Assembly: GCA_947445525.1 (NCBI GenBank)
Contig: CANFDS010000007.1
Location: 1-52,926, forward strand
Origin: Actinomycetota bacterium
GTDB taxonomy: Bacteria; Actinomycetota; Thermoleophilia; Gaiellales; Gaiellaceae
DNA: 52,926 nt
Reading direction: 5' to 3'
The translations under genes and the position numbers were made by a program. Of the stretch, positions 1-7,526 are shown piece after piece. Numbering within the stretch: position 1 is the stretch's first letter; each line of letters begins with the position of its first letter. The notes beneath the pieces are model-generated. The model worked only from the letters and a program-made list of their open reading frames with translations, had not been told where the DNA came from and did no database searches.

Positions 1-12
1 ACGGAACCCGGA

Positions 13-120
13 GCGCACCGCCAGGGTGTAAGCCCGTCCGCAGCCGCGGACAGGCCGGAACCCTGGCAGGAAGCGGCCTGGCGAGGTCGGACGGGATGCA
101 CCGCCCGCGCCAAGCGCCGG
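13..120. other. Unidentified structured stretch upstream of trxA
   Basis: No coding region is convincing between the window edge and trxA. The stretch does hold a clear nested hairpin: an outer 8-bp stem (20-27 with 60-67, GCCAGGGT/ACCCTGGC) encloses an inner perfect 6-bp stem (36-41 with 46-51, GTCCGC/GCGGAC) closed by a 4-nt loop. I compared it by eye with SRP RNA, RNase P RNA, tmRNA and cobalamin riboswitch signatures and none fit. It may be the end of an RNA gene cut by the window edge, or a 5' leader. Strand and identity are unknown. Confidence 0.25.
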
Positions 121-211
121 ATTCAGGCTGAGTGCTCGCCCGGCAGCAGCGGGAAGGGTTCTGGCCGGCGCGACGTTCTTCATTCTCGACGGAGCGAACC
201 GAAAGGACGAG

Positions 212-532
212 ATGGCGCACGCAGTTACGGAGCAGACATTTGACGCCGAGGTCATCAAGAGCGACAAGGCGGTGATCGTGGACTTCTGGGCCGAGTGGTG
301 CGGGCCGTGCCGCGCTGTCGCCCCGGTGCTCGACAAGATCGCCGAGGAGCGCAGCGACGAGCTGATCGTCGTCAAGGTGAACATCGACGAGGAGCCCGGG
401 CTGGCCCAGCGCTACGGCGTGCAGTCGATCCCGACGATGATTCTCTTCCGCAACGGCGAGCCCGCCAAGGCAACCGTCGGCGCGCAGCCCAAGGGCGCGC
501 TCGAGAAGTCGCTCGGCCTCGTCGAGGCCTAG
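212..532 (+). CDS. trxA: Thioredoxin
   Basis: Small cytoplasmic dithiol-disulfide oxidoreductase of 106 residues, the usual thioredoxin length. The active site reads WCGPC at about residues 29-33, preceded by VDFWAEW. The cis-proline motif SIPT near residue 74 is present, and the KVNIDE and FRNGE segments fit the fold. The ATG is preceded by a purine-rich AAAGGA at a normal distance, so this gene uses a conventional ribosome-binding site, unlike many neighbours. It stands alone, convergent with the Nudix gene across a repeat-bearing gap. Its reductase is not in the window. Confidence 0.97.
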   Translation: MAHAVTEQTFDAEVIKSDKAVIVDFWAEWCGPCRAVAPVLDKIAEERSDELIVVKVNIDEEPGLAQRYGVQSIPTMILFRNGEPAKATVGAQPKGALEKSLGLVEA

Positions 533-535
533 CCC

Positions 536-551
536 CGCGGGGCACCCCGCG
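536..551 (+). terminator. Short GC hairpin after trxA
   Basis: Four bases after the trxA stop, CGCGGGG (536-542) faces CCCCGCG (545-551). The loop is very tight (CA), so the outer pairs probably form and the inner ones open. There is no U-tract. It could help end trxA transcription, but the evidence is weak. Confidence 0.3.
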
Positions 552-576
552 CTCGCGCGGCGCAGCAGTCGTAGCG

Positions 577-827
577 TGAGAACTCATTTCAGAATGGGCG
601 TTGAACCTCGGGGCCCTCGAAGCGAGCGGCCAACCTGACCGGGCCGCTGGCCAGGCTGGCCGTCTGGACAAGAGTCGGGCAGCGCAGCCGCAAAGCCCTG
701 GAGGCCGCTCAGGGAGCGGACTTCAGGTCGCCGCAGGCCCGGAGGTCGGACGCGCAGCGGCCGGACTCTGGGCCGAAGGACGATCCGAGCAAGCCGTGGA
801 CGGCGCTCACTCTGCAATGAGTTCTCA
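577..827. repeat. 251-bp element with inverted ends (MITE-like or structured repeat)
   Basis: The two ends are inverted repeats of 24 bases with three mismatches: the left end (577-600) begins TGAGAACTCATT and the right end (804-827) is its reverse complement. No open frame inside resembles a protein. The right arm (751-827) recurs in inverted orientation at 50843-50921 with only a handful of differences. It fills most of the 306-bp gap between two convergent genes. No target-site duplication is obvious at the flanks, so a transposon origin is unproven. A conserved bidirectional terminator or RNA element is the alternative. Confidence 0.55.
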
Positions 828-838
828 GCCCTGGCTGT

Positions 839-1366
839 CTAGCCGGGGCTCAGCGCCTTCCAGGCCTCCAGCGCGCGCGGCACGCAGTCGAAGGCGAGCT
901 CCCGCCGGGGCGGCAGCGCGTCCCGCTGGAACCAGGCGAGCTCGGCGACGTCGTCGGCGGGCACGGGGTCGCCCTGCCCTTCGGAAACTCTCACCCTCCA
1001 GTAGAGATTAATAGTATGGAGCCGGCCGGCACCTCCCTGGTCGTACGTGTCCAGCCAGCAGCCGACGTAGGCGCCAGGCACGACTTCCAGGCCCGTCTCC
1101 TCCCGCACCTCGCGGACGAGCGCCGCGAGCGGATGCTCGTCCTCCTCGAGGAAGCCGCCGGGCGTGTCCCAGAGGCCGAGAAACGGAGCACGGGCACGCC
1201 GGCCGAGCAGAAGCCGCCCCCGGCTATCCTCGAGCAGCGCCGACGCGGTAGGCGCCGCATTCGCCCACGCCACGAAGCCGCAGGCCGCGCAGTCCACCCG
1301 TCCGGGTACCGCCGCCAGCGGCGCGGCGCAGCGCGGGCAGAACCGCCAGCCGTCGAGACGTCCCAT
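839..1366 (-). CDS. Nudix hydrolase with N-terminal zinc ribbon
   Basis: Predicted nucleoside-diphosphate-linked pyrophosphohydrolase of 175 residues. An N-terminal zinc ribbon is formed by CPRC (10-13) and CAAC (26-29). It is followed by a Nudix fold with an intact Nudix box (about 71-93: G-x5-E-x7-REVREETGL), which supplies the metal-binding glutamates. The substrate cannot be read from the sequence; zinc-ribbon Nudix proteins include NADH and ADP-ribose pyrophosphatases. The ATG at 1366 is chosen because homology begins there and because TATCCT sits on the minus strand 7 nt upstream (1374-1379), a leaderless-type promoter. That core overlaps the -10 of the divergent gene starting at 1385. 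Confidence 0.9.
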   Translation of the reverse strand: MGRLDGWRFCPRCAAPLAAVPGRVDCAACGFVAWANAAPTASALLEDSRGRLLLGRRARAPFLGLWDTPGGFLEEDEHPLAALVREVREETGLEVVPGAYVGCWLDTYDQGGAGRLHTINLYWRVRVSEGQGDPVPADDVAELAWFQRDALPPRRELAFDCVPRALEAWKALSPG

Positions 1367-1372
1367 CCGTGG

Positions 1373-1379
1373 CAGGATA
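1373..1379. promoter_or_regulatory. Overlapping divergent -10 cores (Nudix / CMD)
   Basis: The string CAGGATA reads as CAGGAT on the plus strand, ending 6 nt before the ATG at 1385. On the minus strand it reads TATCCT, ending 7 nt before the ATG at 1366. Both distances fit transcription starting at or within a base or two of the start codon. One -10 core would therefore serve both leaderless genes. Inferred from position and sequence only. Confidence 0.5.
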
Positions 1380-1384
1380 GGCGC

Positions 1385-1789
1385 ATGACCAGCGCAGAGC
1401 AGCACGAGCGGGGCCTGGAGCGGCTGAAGGAGCTCGCCGGGCCGAACGCCGAGGCGGTCGTCGAGCAACTGACGGCGCTGGCGCCCGACCTGGGGCGCTG
1501 GATCGTCGACTTCGTCTTCGGGGAGGTCTACTCGCGGCCGGGGCTCGACCTGCGGACGCGCCAGATCGTCAACGTCGCCGCGCTGACGGCTCTGGGCACG
1601 GCGACGCCACAGCTCGAGGTGCATCTCAGCGGGGCGCTCAATGTCGGCGTGACGCAGGAGGAGCTGATCGAGATCTTCCTCCAGCTGGCGGTGTACGCGG
1701 GCTTCCCGGCGTCGCTGAACGGCATCGCGGCGCTCGAGCGGGTGCTGGCGGCGCGGGAGGCCGCAACGCCGCCGGCGGCGGGCGTCTAG
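1385..1789 (+). CDS. Carboxymuconolactone decarboxylase (CMD)-family protein
   Basis: 134-residue alpha-helical protein of the CMD/AhpD superfamily. The motifs LRTRQIVNVAAL, EVHLSGALNVG and AVYAGFPASLN match the PcaC-like branch, including the conserved His before SGALN. There is no CxxC pair, so it is not an AhpD-type peroxidase. The rest of a protocatechuate pathway is absent here, so the substrate is unknown. The ATG is supported by CAGGAT ending 6 nt upstream. The stop codon shares the palindrome CTAG (1786-1789) with the stop of the convergent serine hydrolase. Confidence 0.88.
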   Translation: MTSAEQHERGLERLKELAGPNAEAVVEQLTALAPDLGRWIVDFVFGEVYSRPGLDLRTRQIVNVAALTALGTATPQLEVHLSGALNVGVTQEELIEIFLQLAVYAGFPASLNGIAALERVLAAREAATPPAAGV

Positions 1790-2589
1790 AGCCCGGCCAG
1801 CACCGCATCCGAGAGCACAGGCCACGCCTCGCGGATCCAGGGCCCCGCGTCAAGGTCGGTGAGGCAGGCAAGCGCCACCTGCGCCTCCGGGTCGACCCAC
1901 AGGAACGACCCGCTGCCGCCGAAGTGGCCGAAGGTGCGCGGCGAGTTGCGAGAGCCCGTCCAGTGGGGCGCCTTGCCGTCCCGGAGCTCGAAGCCGAGGC
2001 CCCAGTCGCACGGCTCCTGGCGGCCGAAGAGGGGCAGCACCCCGGCCAGGCCCGCAAAGGCCACGGTCGTCGCCTCGGCGAGGGTCTCCGGGGCGACGAG
2101 CGTCGGCGCCAGCAGCTCGCGTCCGAGCCGGGCAAGGTCGCTCACCGCGCCGCACAGACCGTAGGCCGGCGACCCCTGCAGCTCGGCCCGCAGGCCCAGC
2201 GGCTCCAGCACGGCCGCGCGCAGATAGTCGGCGAAGGGCATGCCGGTCGCCTCGGCGACCACGGCGGCAGCGGCCTCGATGCCCACGTTCGAGTAGATCC
2301 GGCGCTGCCCGGGCGGGGCCAGGATCGTCGCCTCGTCGAAGGAGTAGCCCGCCGCATGGGCAAGCAGATGGCGCAGCGTAGCGCCCGGCGGGCCGGCCGG
2401 CTGGTCGAGATCGACGCTGCCCTCCTCGACCGCGACGAGCGTCGCCAGGGCCGTGGCCAGCTTCGTCACGGAGGCCCAGCGAAACGCCTGCTCCTGCGGC
2501 CCGTGCGCGGCCAGGACGCCCCCGGCCGAGACGAGCGCGGCCGCCGCCGTCGGCGACGGCCAGGCAGAAATCTGGCGTAGGGCATCCAC
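1786..2589 (-). CDS. Serine hydrolase of the beta-lactamase/PBP4* family
   Basis: 267 residues with the class C beta-lactamase/esterase fold. The nucleophile motif is S40-V-T-K43, followed by a YSN triad (IYSNVG) near residue 98 and an HFGGSG motif near residue 217 in place of KTG. No signal peptide is obvious, which suggests a cytoplasmic esterase or peptidase rather than an antibiotic-resistance enzyme. An ATG seven codons upstream (2610) would overlap the start of RidA. The GTG at 2589 is preferred because TAGTAT lies 8 nt before it on the minus strand (2598-2603). Confidence 0.87.
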   Translation of the reverse strand: MDALRQISAWPSPTAAAALVSAGGVLAAHGPQEQAFRWASVTKLATALATLVAVEEGSVDLDQPAGPPGATLRHLLAHAAGYSFDEATILAPPGQRRIYSNVGIEAAAAVVAEATGMPFADYLRAAVLEPLGLRAELQGSPAYGLCGAVSDLARLGRELLAPTLVAPETLAEATTVAFAGLAGVLPLFGRQEPCDWGLGFELRDGKAPHWTGSRNSPRTFGHFGGSGSFLWVDPEAQVALACLTDLDAGPWIREAWPVLSDAVLAGL

Positions 2590-2596
2590 CGGGCGC

Positions 2597-2603
2597 GATA
2601 CTA
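2597..2603. promoter_or_regulatory. Overlapping divergent -10 cores (serine hydrolase / RidA)
   Basis: GATACTA supplies GATACT on the plus strand (ending 6 nt before the RidA ATG at 2609). On the minus strand it supplies TAGTAT (ending 8 nt before the GTG at 2589). The near-symmetric core suggests bidirectional initiation with two leaderless mRNAs. It also resolves the start choice for the minus-strand gene. Confidence 0.5.
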
Positions 2604-2608
2604 GCCGC

Positions 2609-3007
2609 ATGACCCAACGCCTGATCTCGTCCGGCTCGCCCTGGGAGGCTGCGTACGGCTACTCGCGCGCCGTCGTCGCCGGCAACCGCGTCCACGTCTC
2701 CGGCACGTGCGCGGCGATGCCCGACGGCGCACCCCCGCCCACCGATGCCGCGGCGCAGGCCCGCCGTTGCTGGGAGATCATCGGCGTAGCGCTGGGGGAG
2801 GCCGGTGCGGCGCTTGCCGACGTCGTGCGCATCCGCGCGTACCTGACGCGGCTCGAGGACTTCGACGCCGTCGGGCGCGTCCACGGGGAGCTGCTCGGCA
2901 CGATCCGGCCCACGAACACCACCGTCGTCGTCGCCGCGCTCGTCGACCCGCGCTACCTCGTCGAGATCCAGGCCGAGGCGCTCATCCCCGGCCAGCCGGA
3001 TGTCTAG
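2609..3007 (+). CDS. RidA/YjgF/YER057c family protein
   Basis: 132-residue member of the Rid family, trimeric enamine/imine deaminases that protect PLP enzymes from reactive intermediates. Recognisable segments are the N-terminal S-G-S-P-W-E with GYSRAV, the strand VHVSGTCA, the helix with LADVVRIRAYLT, and the C-terminal R-x-N-T-x-V followed by LVEIQAEA. The Arg needed in RidA-type enzymes is in the VVRIR/IRPTNT region. This looks like a Rid4-7 type, but the subfamily cannot be settled by eye. GATACT ends 6 nt before the ATG. Its stop TAG forms part of the promoter hexamer of the next gene. Confidence 0.9.
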   Translation: MTQRLISSGSPWEAAYGYSRAVVAGNRVHVSGTCAAMPDGAPPPTDAAAQARRCWEIIGVALGEAGAALADVVRIRAYLTRLEDFDAVGRVHGELLGTIRPTNTTVVVAALVDPRYLVEIQAEALIPGQPDV

Positions 3008-3016
3008 ACTCCAGGG

Positions 3017-4183
3017 GTGAGCACCGGCAAGAGCAGCGCCCTCGAGCACGCGTTCGGCCAGGCAGCGCCCTTTGCGCTGACGATCGCCGAGGAGGCGATG
3101 CTGCTCGATCCCGAGACGTTCGACCTCGCCCAGCGAGTCGACTCGATGCTCGCCGGCGCCAGCGCCGACCTCGCGGAGAACGTCGGCCCGGAGCTGATGC
3201 AGTCGTCGATCGGGGTCGCCACCGCGACCTGCGCGACCGCCGGCGAGCTCGCCACCGAGCTGGGCCGTGTTCGTGCCGGCCTCGCCGCCGTCGCCCACGA
3301 GCGCGACCTCCGGCTCGGCACCGCCGGCACCCATCCCTTCAGCCTGTTCGAGAGCCAGCGCATCACCACGCGCGACCGCTACCGCTCGCTGGTCGAGCAG
3401 CTCCAGTACATCGCTCGTCGAGAGCTGGTGTTCGGCCTCCACATCCACGTCGCGGTCTCGACTCCCGACACGGCGATCCACGTCGCCCGCGGCCTGGCGA
3501 TCGAGCTGGCGCCGCTGCTCGCGCTCTCGGCCAGCTCCCCGTTCTGGCGCGGCGAGCTGACAGGCCTCGCCTCCAGCCGGCGGATGGTCGTGGCCGCCCT
3601 CCCCCGCTCCGGAGCGATGCCTCGCTTCGCCGACTATGCGGAGTACGCGGAGGTCGTCGGCCAGCTCGAGCGCACCGGCTGCATCACCGACACCTCCCAG
3701 CTCTGGTGGGACATCCGGCCGAACCCGCCGCTCGGCAGCGTCGAGATCCGCATCTGCGACGCCGTTACCAGTGCCGACGACGCCGTCGCGATCGCCGCGT
3801 ACTGCCAGGCCGCCGTGAAGGCCCTCGCCGAGCAGGTCGAGGCAGGCCGGGAGCTCCCACGCCACCACCGCGTCCTCACCAACGAGAACCTCTGGCTGGC
3901 CGCGCGCCACGGCCTCGAAGCGCCCGTCATGGATCTCGCGACCGGCCGCCGCAACCGTGTTCCGATCGCCCAGCTGATCCGGCGGTCGCTGAAAGATCTC
4001 GCCGGGCACGCGCAGGAGCTCGGCGGCGAGCGCGAGCTCGAGGGCGTCAAGGCGATCCTGGCCGGCGGCAACGGCGCCGACCGGCAGCTGCGGGTGTTCA
4101 ACACGAACCGCGACATCATCGAGGTCGCCCGCGAGATCGCCGACGGCACCGAGGCCACGGCCGGCACTGCAGCGGGGCGCTAG
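3017..4183 (+). CDS. YbdK-like carboxylate-amine ligase (GCS2 family)
   Basis: 388 residues of the glutamate-cysteine ligase type 2 family, ATP-dependent ligases joining a carboxylate to an amine. Motifs include the metal-binding N-terminal AEEAMLLD, GTHPF near residue 110, the GLHIHV segment, and IRPNPPLGSVEIRICDA. These fit the YbdK/EgtA-like clade. True glutathione synthesis is not implied: this branch often has weak or unknown substrates, and actinobacteria use it for ergothioneine or unknown products. The GTG start is supported by TAGACT (3005-3010) ending 6 nt upstream and overlapping the RidA stop. Confidence 0.88.
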   Translation: MSTGKSSALEHAFGQAAPFALTIAEEAMLLDPETFDLAQRVDSMLAGASADLAENVGPELMQSSIGVATATCATAGELATELGRVRAGLAAVAHERDLRLGTAGTHPFSLFESQRITTRDRYRSLVEQLQYIARRELVFGLHIHVAVSTPDTAIHVARGLAIELAPLLALSASSPFWRGELTGLASSRRMVVAALPRSGAMPRFADYAEYAEVVGQLERTGCITDTSQLWWDIRPNPPLGSVEIRICDAVTSADDAVAIAAYCQAAVKALAEQVEAGRELPRHHRVLTNENLWLAARHGLEAPVMDLATGRRNRVPIAQLIRRSLKDLAGHAQELGGERELEGVKAILAGGNGADRQLRVFNTNRDIIEVAREIADGTEATAGTAAGR

Positions 4184-4193
4184 GGTGGCCCGC

Positions 4194-4673
4194 ATGCTGC
4201 AGATCGGCGACGCCATCCCCGACGCGCAGGTCTGGCTCGGGCCGTCCGAACCGCTGAGCCTGCACCAGGTGCTCGAGGACGGCCCCGTCCTGCTGCTCTT
4301 CTATCTCTTCGACTGGTCGTCGACCTGTACGAACGAGCTGGAGCTGCTGCGCGACCGCAAGGCCGAGTTCGACGCGCTGGGCATCCGGCCGATGGGCATC
4401 TCGTGCGATTCGCCGTGGACGCACATCGCCTGGTCGAGCGCGCTCGACTTCAACTTCCCGCTGCTGTCCGACTGGAATCGCGAGGCGACGCGGGCCTTCG
4501 GCCTGGAGCACACGTTTCGCGGCTTCGAGGGCGTCAGCCAGCGAAGCGCATTCCTGGTCGCCGCGGACGGTACCGTGCGCGGCGCATGGCTCTACGAGAT
4601 CACCGAGGTACCCGACCTCGACGCGGTGCTGAGCGCCGCGCGCGCTTTGCCGCTCTCGCCTGCGTCCTCCTGA
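4194..4673 (+). CDS. Peroxiredoxin (AhpE/thiol-peroxidase type)
   Basis: 159-residue thioredoxin-fold peroxidase. The peroxidatic cysteine lies in the motif STCTNEL near residue 46, with the downstream GISCDSPW segment typical of AhpE-like proteins. The reaction is reduction of H2O2 or organic peroxides. An in-frame GTG exists at 4185, but the ATG at 4194 is preferred because TAGGGT (4181-4186, overlapping the previous stop codon) ends 7 nt before it. The last 88 bases overlap the start of the next gene in another frame, which suggests coupling. Confidence 0.9.
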   Translation: MLQIGDAIPDAQVWLGPSEPLSLHQVLEDGPVLLLFYLFDWSSTCTNELELLRDRKAEFDALGIRPMGISCDSPWTHIAWSSALDFNFPLLSDWNREATRAFGLEHTFRGFEGVSQRSAFLVAADGTVRGAWLYEITEVPDLDAVLSAARALPLSPASS

Positions 4674-6694
4674 TCGCAGGGGCGGTCTCGGCCACCTGGC
4701 CCGCGGTCAAGAGCTTCGACACGGCCTTCCTCGCAGGCGGCGCGAACGGCAACGGCGAGGCGGCCGCCGGCGACCATCTGCAGACCGGCTACCGGCTCTG
4801 GCTCGTCGGGCATCAGCTCGGGCGGGGTGCCGCACCGTGGCGCGACCCGTACAGCCTCCGCCCCGCGACGAGCGGCACCCTGAATCCGGCGGGTTGGCCG
4901 TTCGGGCTGCCTGCGTGGCCGCTGTACGCGCTGTTCGGGCCGGTGAAGGCGTGGAACCTGTTCGTGCTGCTGACGATCTTCGGGGCAGGCGTGGCCGCGC
5001 TCGCGTGGCTACGGGCGCTGGGGCTGGGCCGCGGCGCGGCACTCGCGGGCGGGCTGGCCTTCGCGCTGGCGCCGTACCGGGTGCAGCAGTCGGTGGGGCA
5101 CCTGCTGGGGCCGATCTCGCTGCTCGTGCCGGTGGCGCTGTGGGCGTTCGAGAAGGGGCTTGCGGCGAGCGCCGGGACGACGCGCGCCGCAAGGAGGCGG
5201 GCGCGCCGCTGGCAGGGGCTCGCCGCGCTCGCACTCGTGTCGATCCCGCTGTCGGGGCAGGTGCACCTTGCGCTCGGCGCGATCCCGTTCTTCGCGCTCT
5301 ACGCGCTCTGCCGGTCGCGCGCGCTGCGACCGCTGGCGGGCGCCGGCGTGGCGGTGGTGCTGGCGGTCGCCGCCGGCGTCGCCCTACAGCGTGGAGTGAT
5401 CGCCGGGTCGATCGCCGCGCAGGGCCGCTCGCTAGACGAGGTGAGACTCTACTCGGCGCAGTGGCTCGACTTCCTCGCCCGCTCGGAGCGGCACGGCAGC
5501 GAGAGCTACGTCCTGCTGGGCTGGGCGACGCCCATCGTCGCGCTCGCCGGACTGGCCCTGCTGATCCGCAGCCGCCGGCGAGGGCTGGCGATTGTGCTCG
5601 GCCTGGGACTGCTCGTACCCGTGATCCTCGCCCTGGGCACGAACTTCCCGCTGTACGAGACCCTCTGGCAGCACGTGCCACCGCTCCGCTTCCCGCGCGT
5701 GCCGGAGCGACTGATGCCGATCGCCTGCCTCGCGATCGCGGCGCTCGTCGCGGTCGCCGTCGAGCGCGCGGGCGCGTGGCGGCGGCAGCTGGCGCCGCTC
5801 GTCGTCGCGCTGGCGACGGTCGTGCTCGTATTCGACCTGCACGGCGGCGTCTTCGGCCGCTCGGCCGCCGACCCCGGCTCGGCCGCCTACGCCGCCGTCC
5901 ACGCGGCGCCGCCGGTCCGCCTCACCGAGCTGCCGGTATTCCTGCCCGACGTCCACTACGGCAGCGTCTACCTGTACTACGCGATGCAGGCGCCGCGCCA
6001 GCGCACGGGTGGCTACTCGACGCTGGCCACCGCCGCCGCCGACACGCAGGCCCGCAGCCTCGAGCCGCTCAACTGCGGCGACTGGACGGCAGGCGGCGGG
6101 GCCGCCGCCACGCTCCGCCGCCTCGACGTCTCGGTGATCACGCTCCACCGTGGGCTCTTCACGCGGAACGTCGCCGTGCCCGACCGCTCCTGGTACGCCT
6201 GGCAGGGGCTGCTGGACAACGGCTGGCGGCCGGTCGGCGCTGCCGCGACGAGCTCGGCAACTGTCGGCGTGATCACGACCTTCGTCCGCGCCGGCGGCGC
6301 CGGCAACAGCGGCAGGCCTGCTCCGGCGAACCCGCTCGGCGAGCCCGACCGCGCGTCAGCACACTACTGCCAGGGCTGGTACGGGCCAGGCCCTGACGGC
6401 ATCCCGATGGGCAGGAAGCGCGCGCCGCTGTGGGTGTACGGCGCCGGCCCGCTGACGTTACGGCTCGCGGCGGGCGCGGGCCTCACGGCCGGGACGGGCC
6501 TCGCGCTCCGCATCTCGGTCGACGGCGAGGAGGCGCTCTCACGCACCGTGGAGGGCGTCACGTCGGTCGGGGTGCCCCTCATGGGCACGCGCTGGCATCT
6601 GGTCACGGTCGAGGTCGACCAGCTCGTGCGGCAGGGACGGCGCAACGAAGGCGCGCGACTCGTCGGCCTCACGCTCGCCGGCCGCGAGGTCTAG
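4586..6694 (+). CDS. Large polytopic membrane protein, GT-C/YfhO-like
   Basis: About 702 residues. After a basic N-terminus there are roughly ten hydrophobic segments in the first two thirds and a mainly soluble C-terminal third with beta-rich composition. An extracytoplasmic loop after TM1 holds D-H-L-Q-T-G-Y, and a later PPLRFPRVPERLMP segment resembles loops in YfhO-type and other GT-C lipid-linked sugar transferases. A glycosyltransferase or surface-assembly role is inference. The ATG lies inside the peroxiredoxin gene (88-nt overlap). It is the last good start before the first transmembrane helix. Confidence 0.7.
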   Translation: MALRDHRGTRPRRGAERRARFAALACVLLIAGAVSATWPAVKSFDTAFLAGGANGNGEAAAGDHLQTGYRLWLVGHQLGRGAAPWRDPYSLRPATSGTLNPAGWPFGLPAWPLYALFGPVKAWNLFVLLTIFGAGVAALAWLRALGLGRGAALAGGLAFALAPYRVQQSVGHLLGPISLLVPVALWAFEKGLAASAGTTRAARRRARRWQGLAALALVSIPLSGQVHLALGAIPFFALYALCRSRALRPLAGAGVAVVLAVAAGVALQRGVIAGSIAAQGRSLDEVRLYSAQWLDFLARSERHGSESYVLLGWATPIVALAGLALLIRSRRRGLAIVLGLGLLVPVILALGTNFPLYETLWQHVPPLRFPRVPERLMPIACLAIAALVAVAVERAGAWRRQLAPLVVALATVVLVFDLHGGVFGRSAADPGSAAYAAVHAAPPVRLTELPVFLPDVHYGSVYLYYAMQAPRQRTGGYSTLATAAADTQARSLEPLNCGDWTAGGGAAATLRRLDVSVITLHRGLFTRNVAVPDRSWYAWQGLLDNGWRPVGAAATSSATVGVITTFVRAGGAGNSGRPAPANPLGEPDRASAHYCQGWYGPGPDGIPMGRKRAPLWVYGAGPLTLRLAAGAGLTAGTGLALRISVDGEEALSRTVEGVTSVGVPLMGTRWHLVTVEVDQLVRQGRRNEGARLVGLTLAGREV

Positions 6695-6700
6695 ACCCCC

Positions 6701-7486
6701 CTACATCCCCATCGCGTGGTACCCGCTGTCGACGTAGAGGATCGTCCCGGTGACGTTCCTCCCGTCGTCCGACAGCAGGTACGCGGCAGCGCCACCGACG
6801 TCGTCGGCATCGATCGGCCGGTGCAGCGGGGCACGCTGGTCGACGATCTCCTCCATCGTGGCGAAGCCCGGGATCGAGCGGGCCGCGAGCGTCCGCACCG
6901 GCCCCGCCGATACGGCATTGACGCGGATGTTCTTGGAGCCGAGGTCCCAGGCGAGGTAGCGCATCGACGAGTCGAGCGCGGCCTTGGCAACGCCCATCAC
7001 GTTGTAGCGCGGCACCGCGCGCTCGCCGCCGAGGTAGGTCATCGTCAGGATCGCGCCGCCGCCGGCCGCCTCGAACAGCGGCTCCGCAGCCCGCGAGACC
7101 GCCACCAGCGAGTAGGCCGAGATGTCGAGCGCAAGCCAGAAGCGGTCGCGCGGCGTGTCGGTGAAGCGGCCCTCGAGATCCTCGGCGGCGGCGAAGCCAA
7201 CGGCGTGCACGAGGAAGTCGAGCTTGCCGCCGAACGCTGCCGACACCTCGCCCATGACGCGGGCGATGTCGTCGTCGGAGCGGACGTCGCACTCGGTGAC
7301 GAGCGGGCTGGCGACGGTCGCAGCGAGGTCGCGCACCGCCGACTCGATGCGCTCGCCCTGGTACGTGAACGCGAGCTCGGCACCCTCGTCGGCGAGCCGC
7401 CGGGCGATGGCCCAGGCGATCGACCGCTTGTTGGCGACCCCGAGCACAAGGCCCTGCTTCCCGACAAACCGTCCGCTTCCGCTCAT
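6701..7486 (-). CDS. fabI: Enoyl-[acyl-carrier-protein] reductase (NADH)
   Basis: 261 residues, typical FabI length. It catalyses the last reduction step of fatty-acid elongation in the cytoplasm. The Rossmann N-terminus carries the FabI-style GVANKRSIAWAIA motif rather than the TGxxxGxG of ordinary SDRs. The catalytic Tyr-x6-Lys is present as YNVMGVAK, followed by AALDSSMRYLA. SAGPVRTLAA and the C-terminal NVTGTILYVDSGYH also match. TAGGCT on the minus strand (7494-7499) ends 7 nt before the ATG, so the mRNA is probably leaderless. Confidence 0.96.
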   Translation of the reverse strand: MSGSGRFVGKQGLVLGVANKRSIAWAIARRLADEGAELAFTYQGERIESAVRDLAATVASPLVTECDVRSDDDIARVMGEVSAAFGGKLDFLVHAVGFAAAEDLEGRFTDTPRDRFWLALDISAYSLVAVSRAAEPLFEAAGGGAILTMTYLGGERAVPRYNVMGVAKAALDSSMRYLAWDLGSKNIRVNAVSAGPVRTLAARSIPGFATMEEIVDQRAPLHRPIDADDVGGAAAYLLSDDGRNVTGTILYVDSGYHAMGM

Positions 7487-7526
7487 GGCGGCGAGCCTAG
7501 CAGGGGCGGCAGCGATACTCCCTCGC

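Noticed and set aside
1-120. SRP RNA or cobalamin riboswitch at the window edge
   Set aside because: The conserved GGAAGG-AGCAGCC tip of SRP RNA and the B12 box are both absent on either strand.
2608-2611. Divergent RidA and serine hydrolase sharing CATG as overlapping start codons
   Set aside because: The GTG at 2589 with TAGTAT 8 nt upstream is a better start for the minus-strand gene, so the overlap is probably an annotation artefact. The similar CATG at 17011-17014 stays because both starts there look right.
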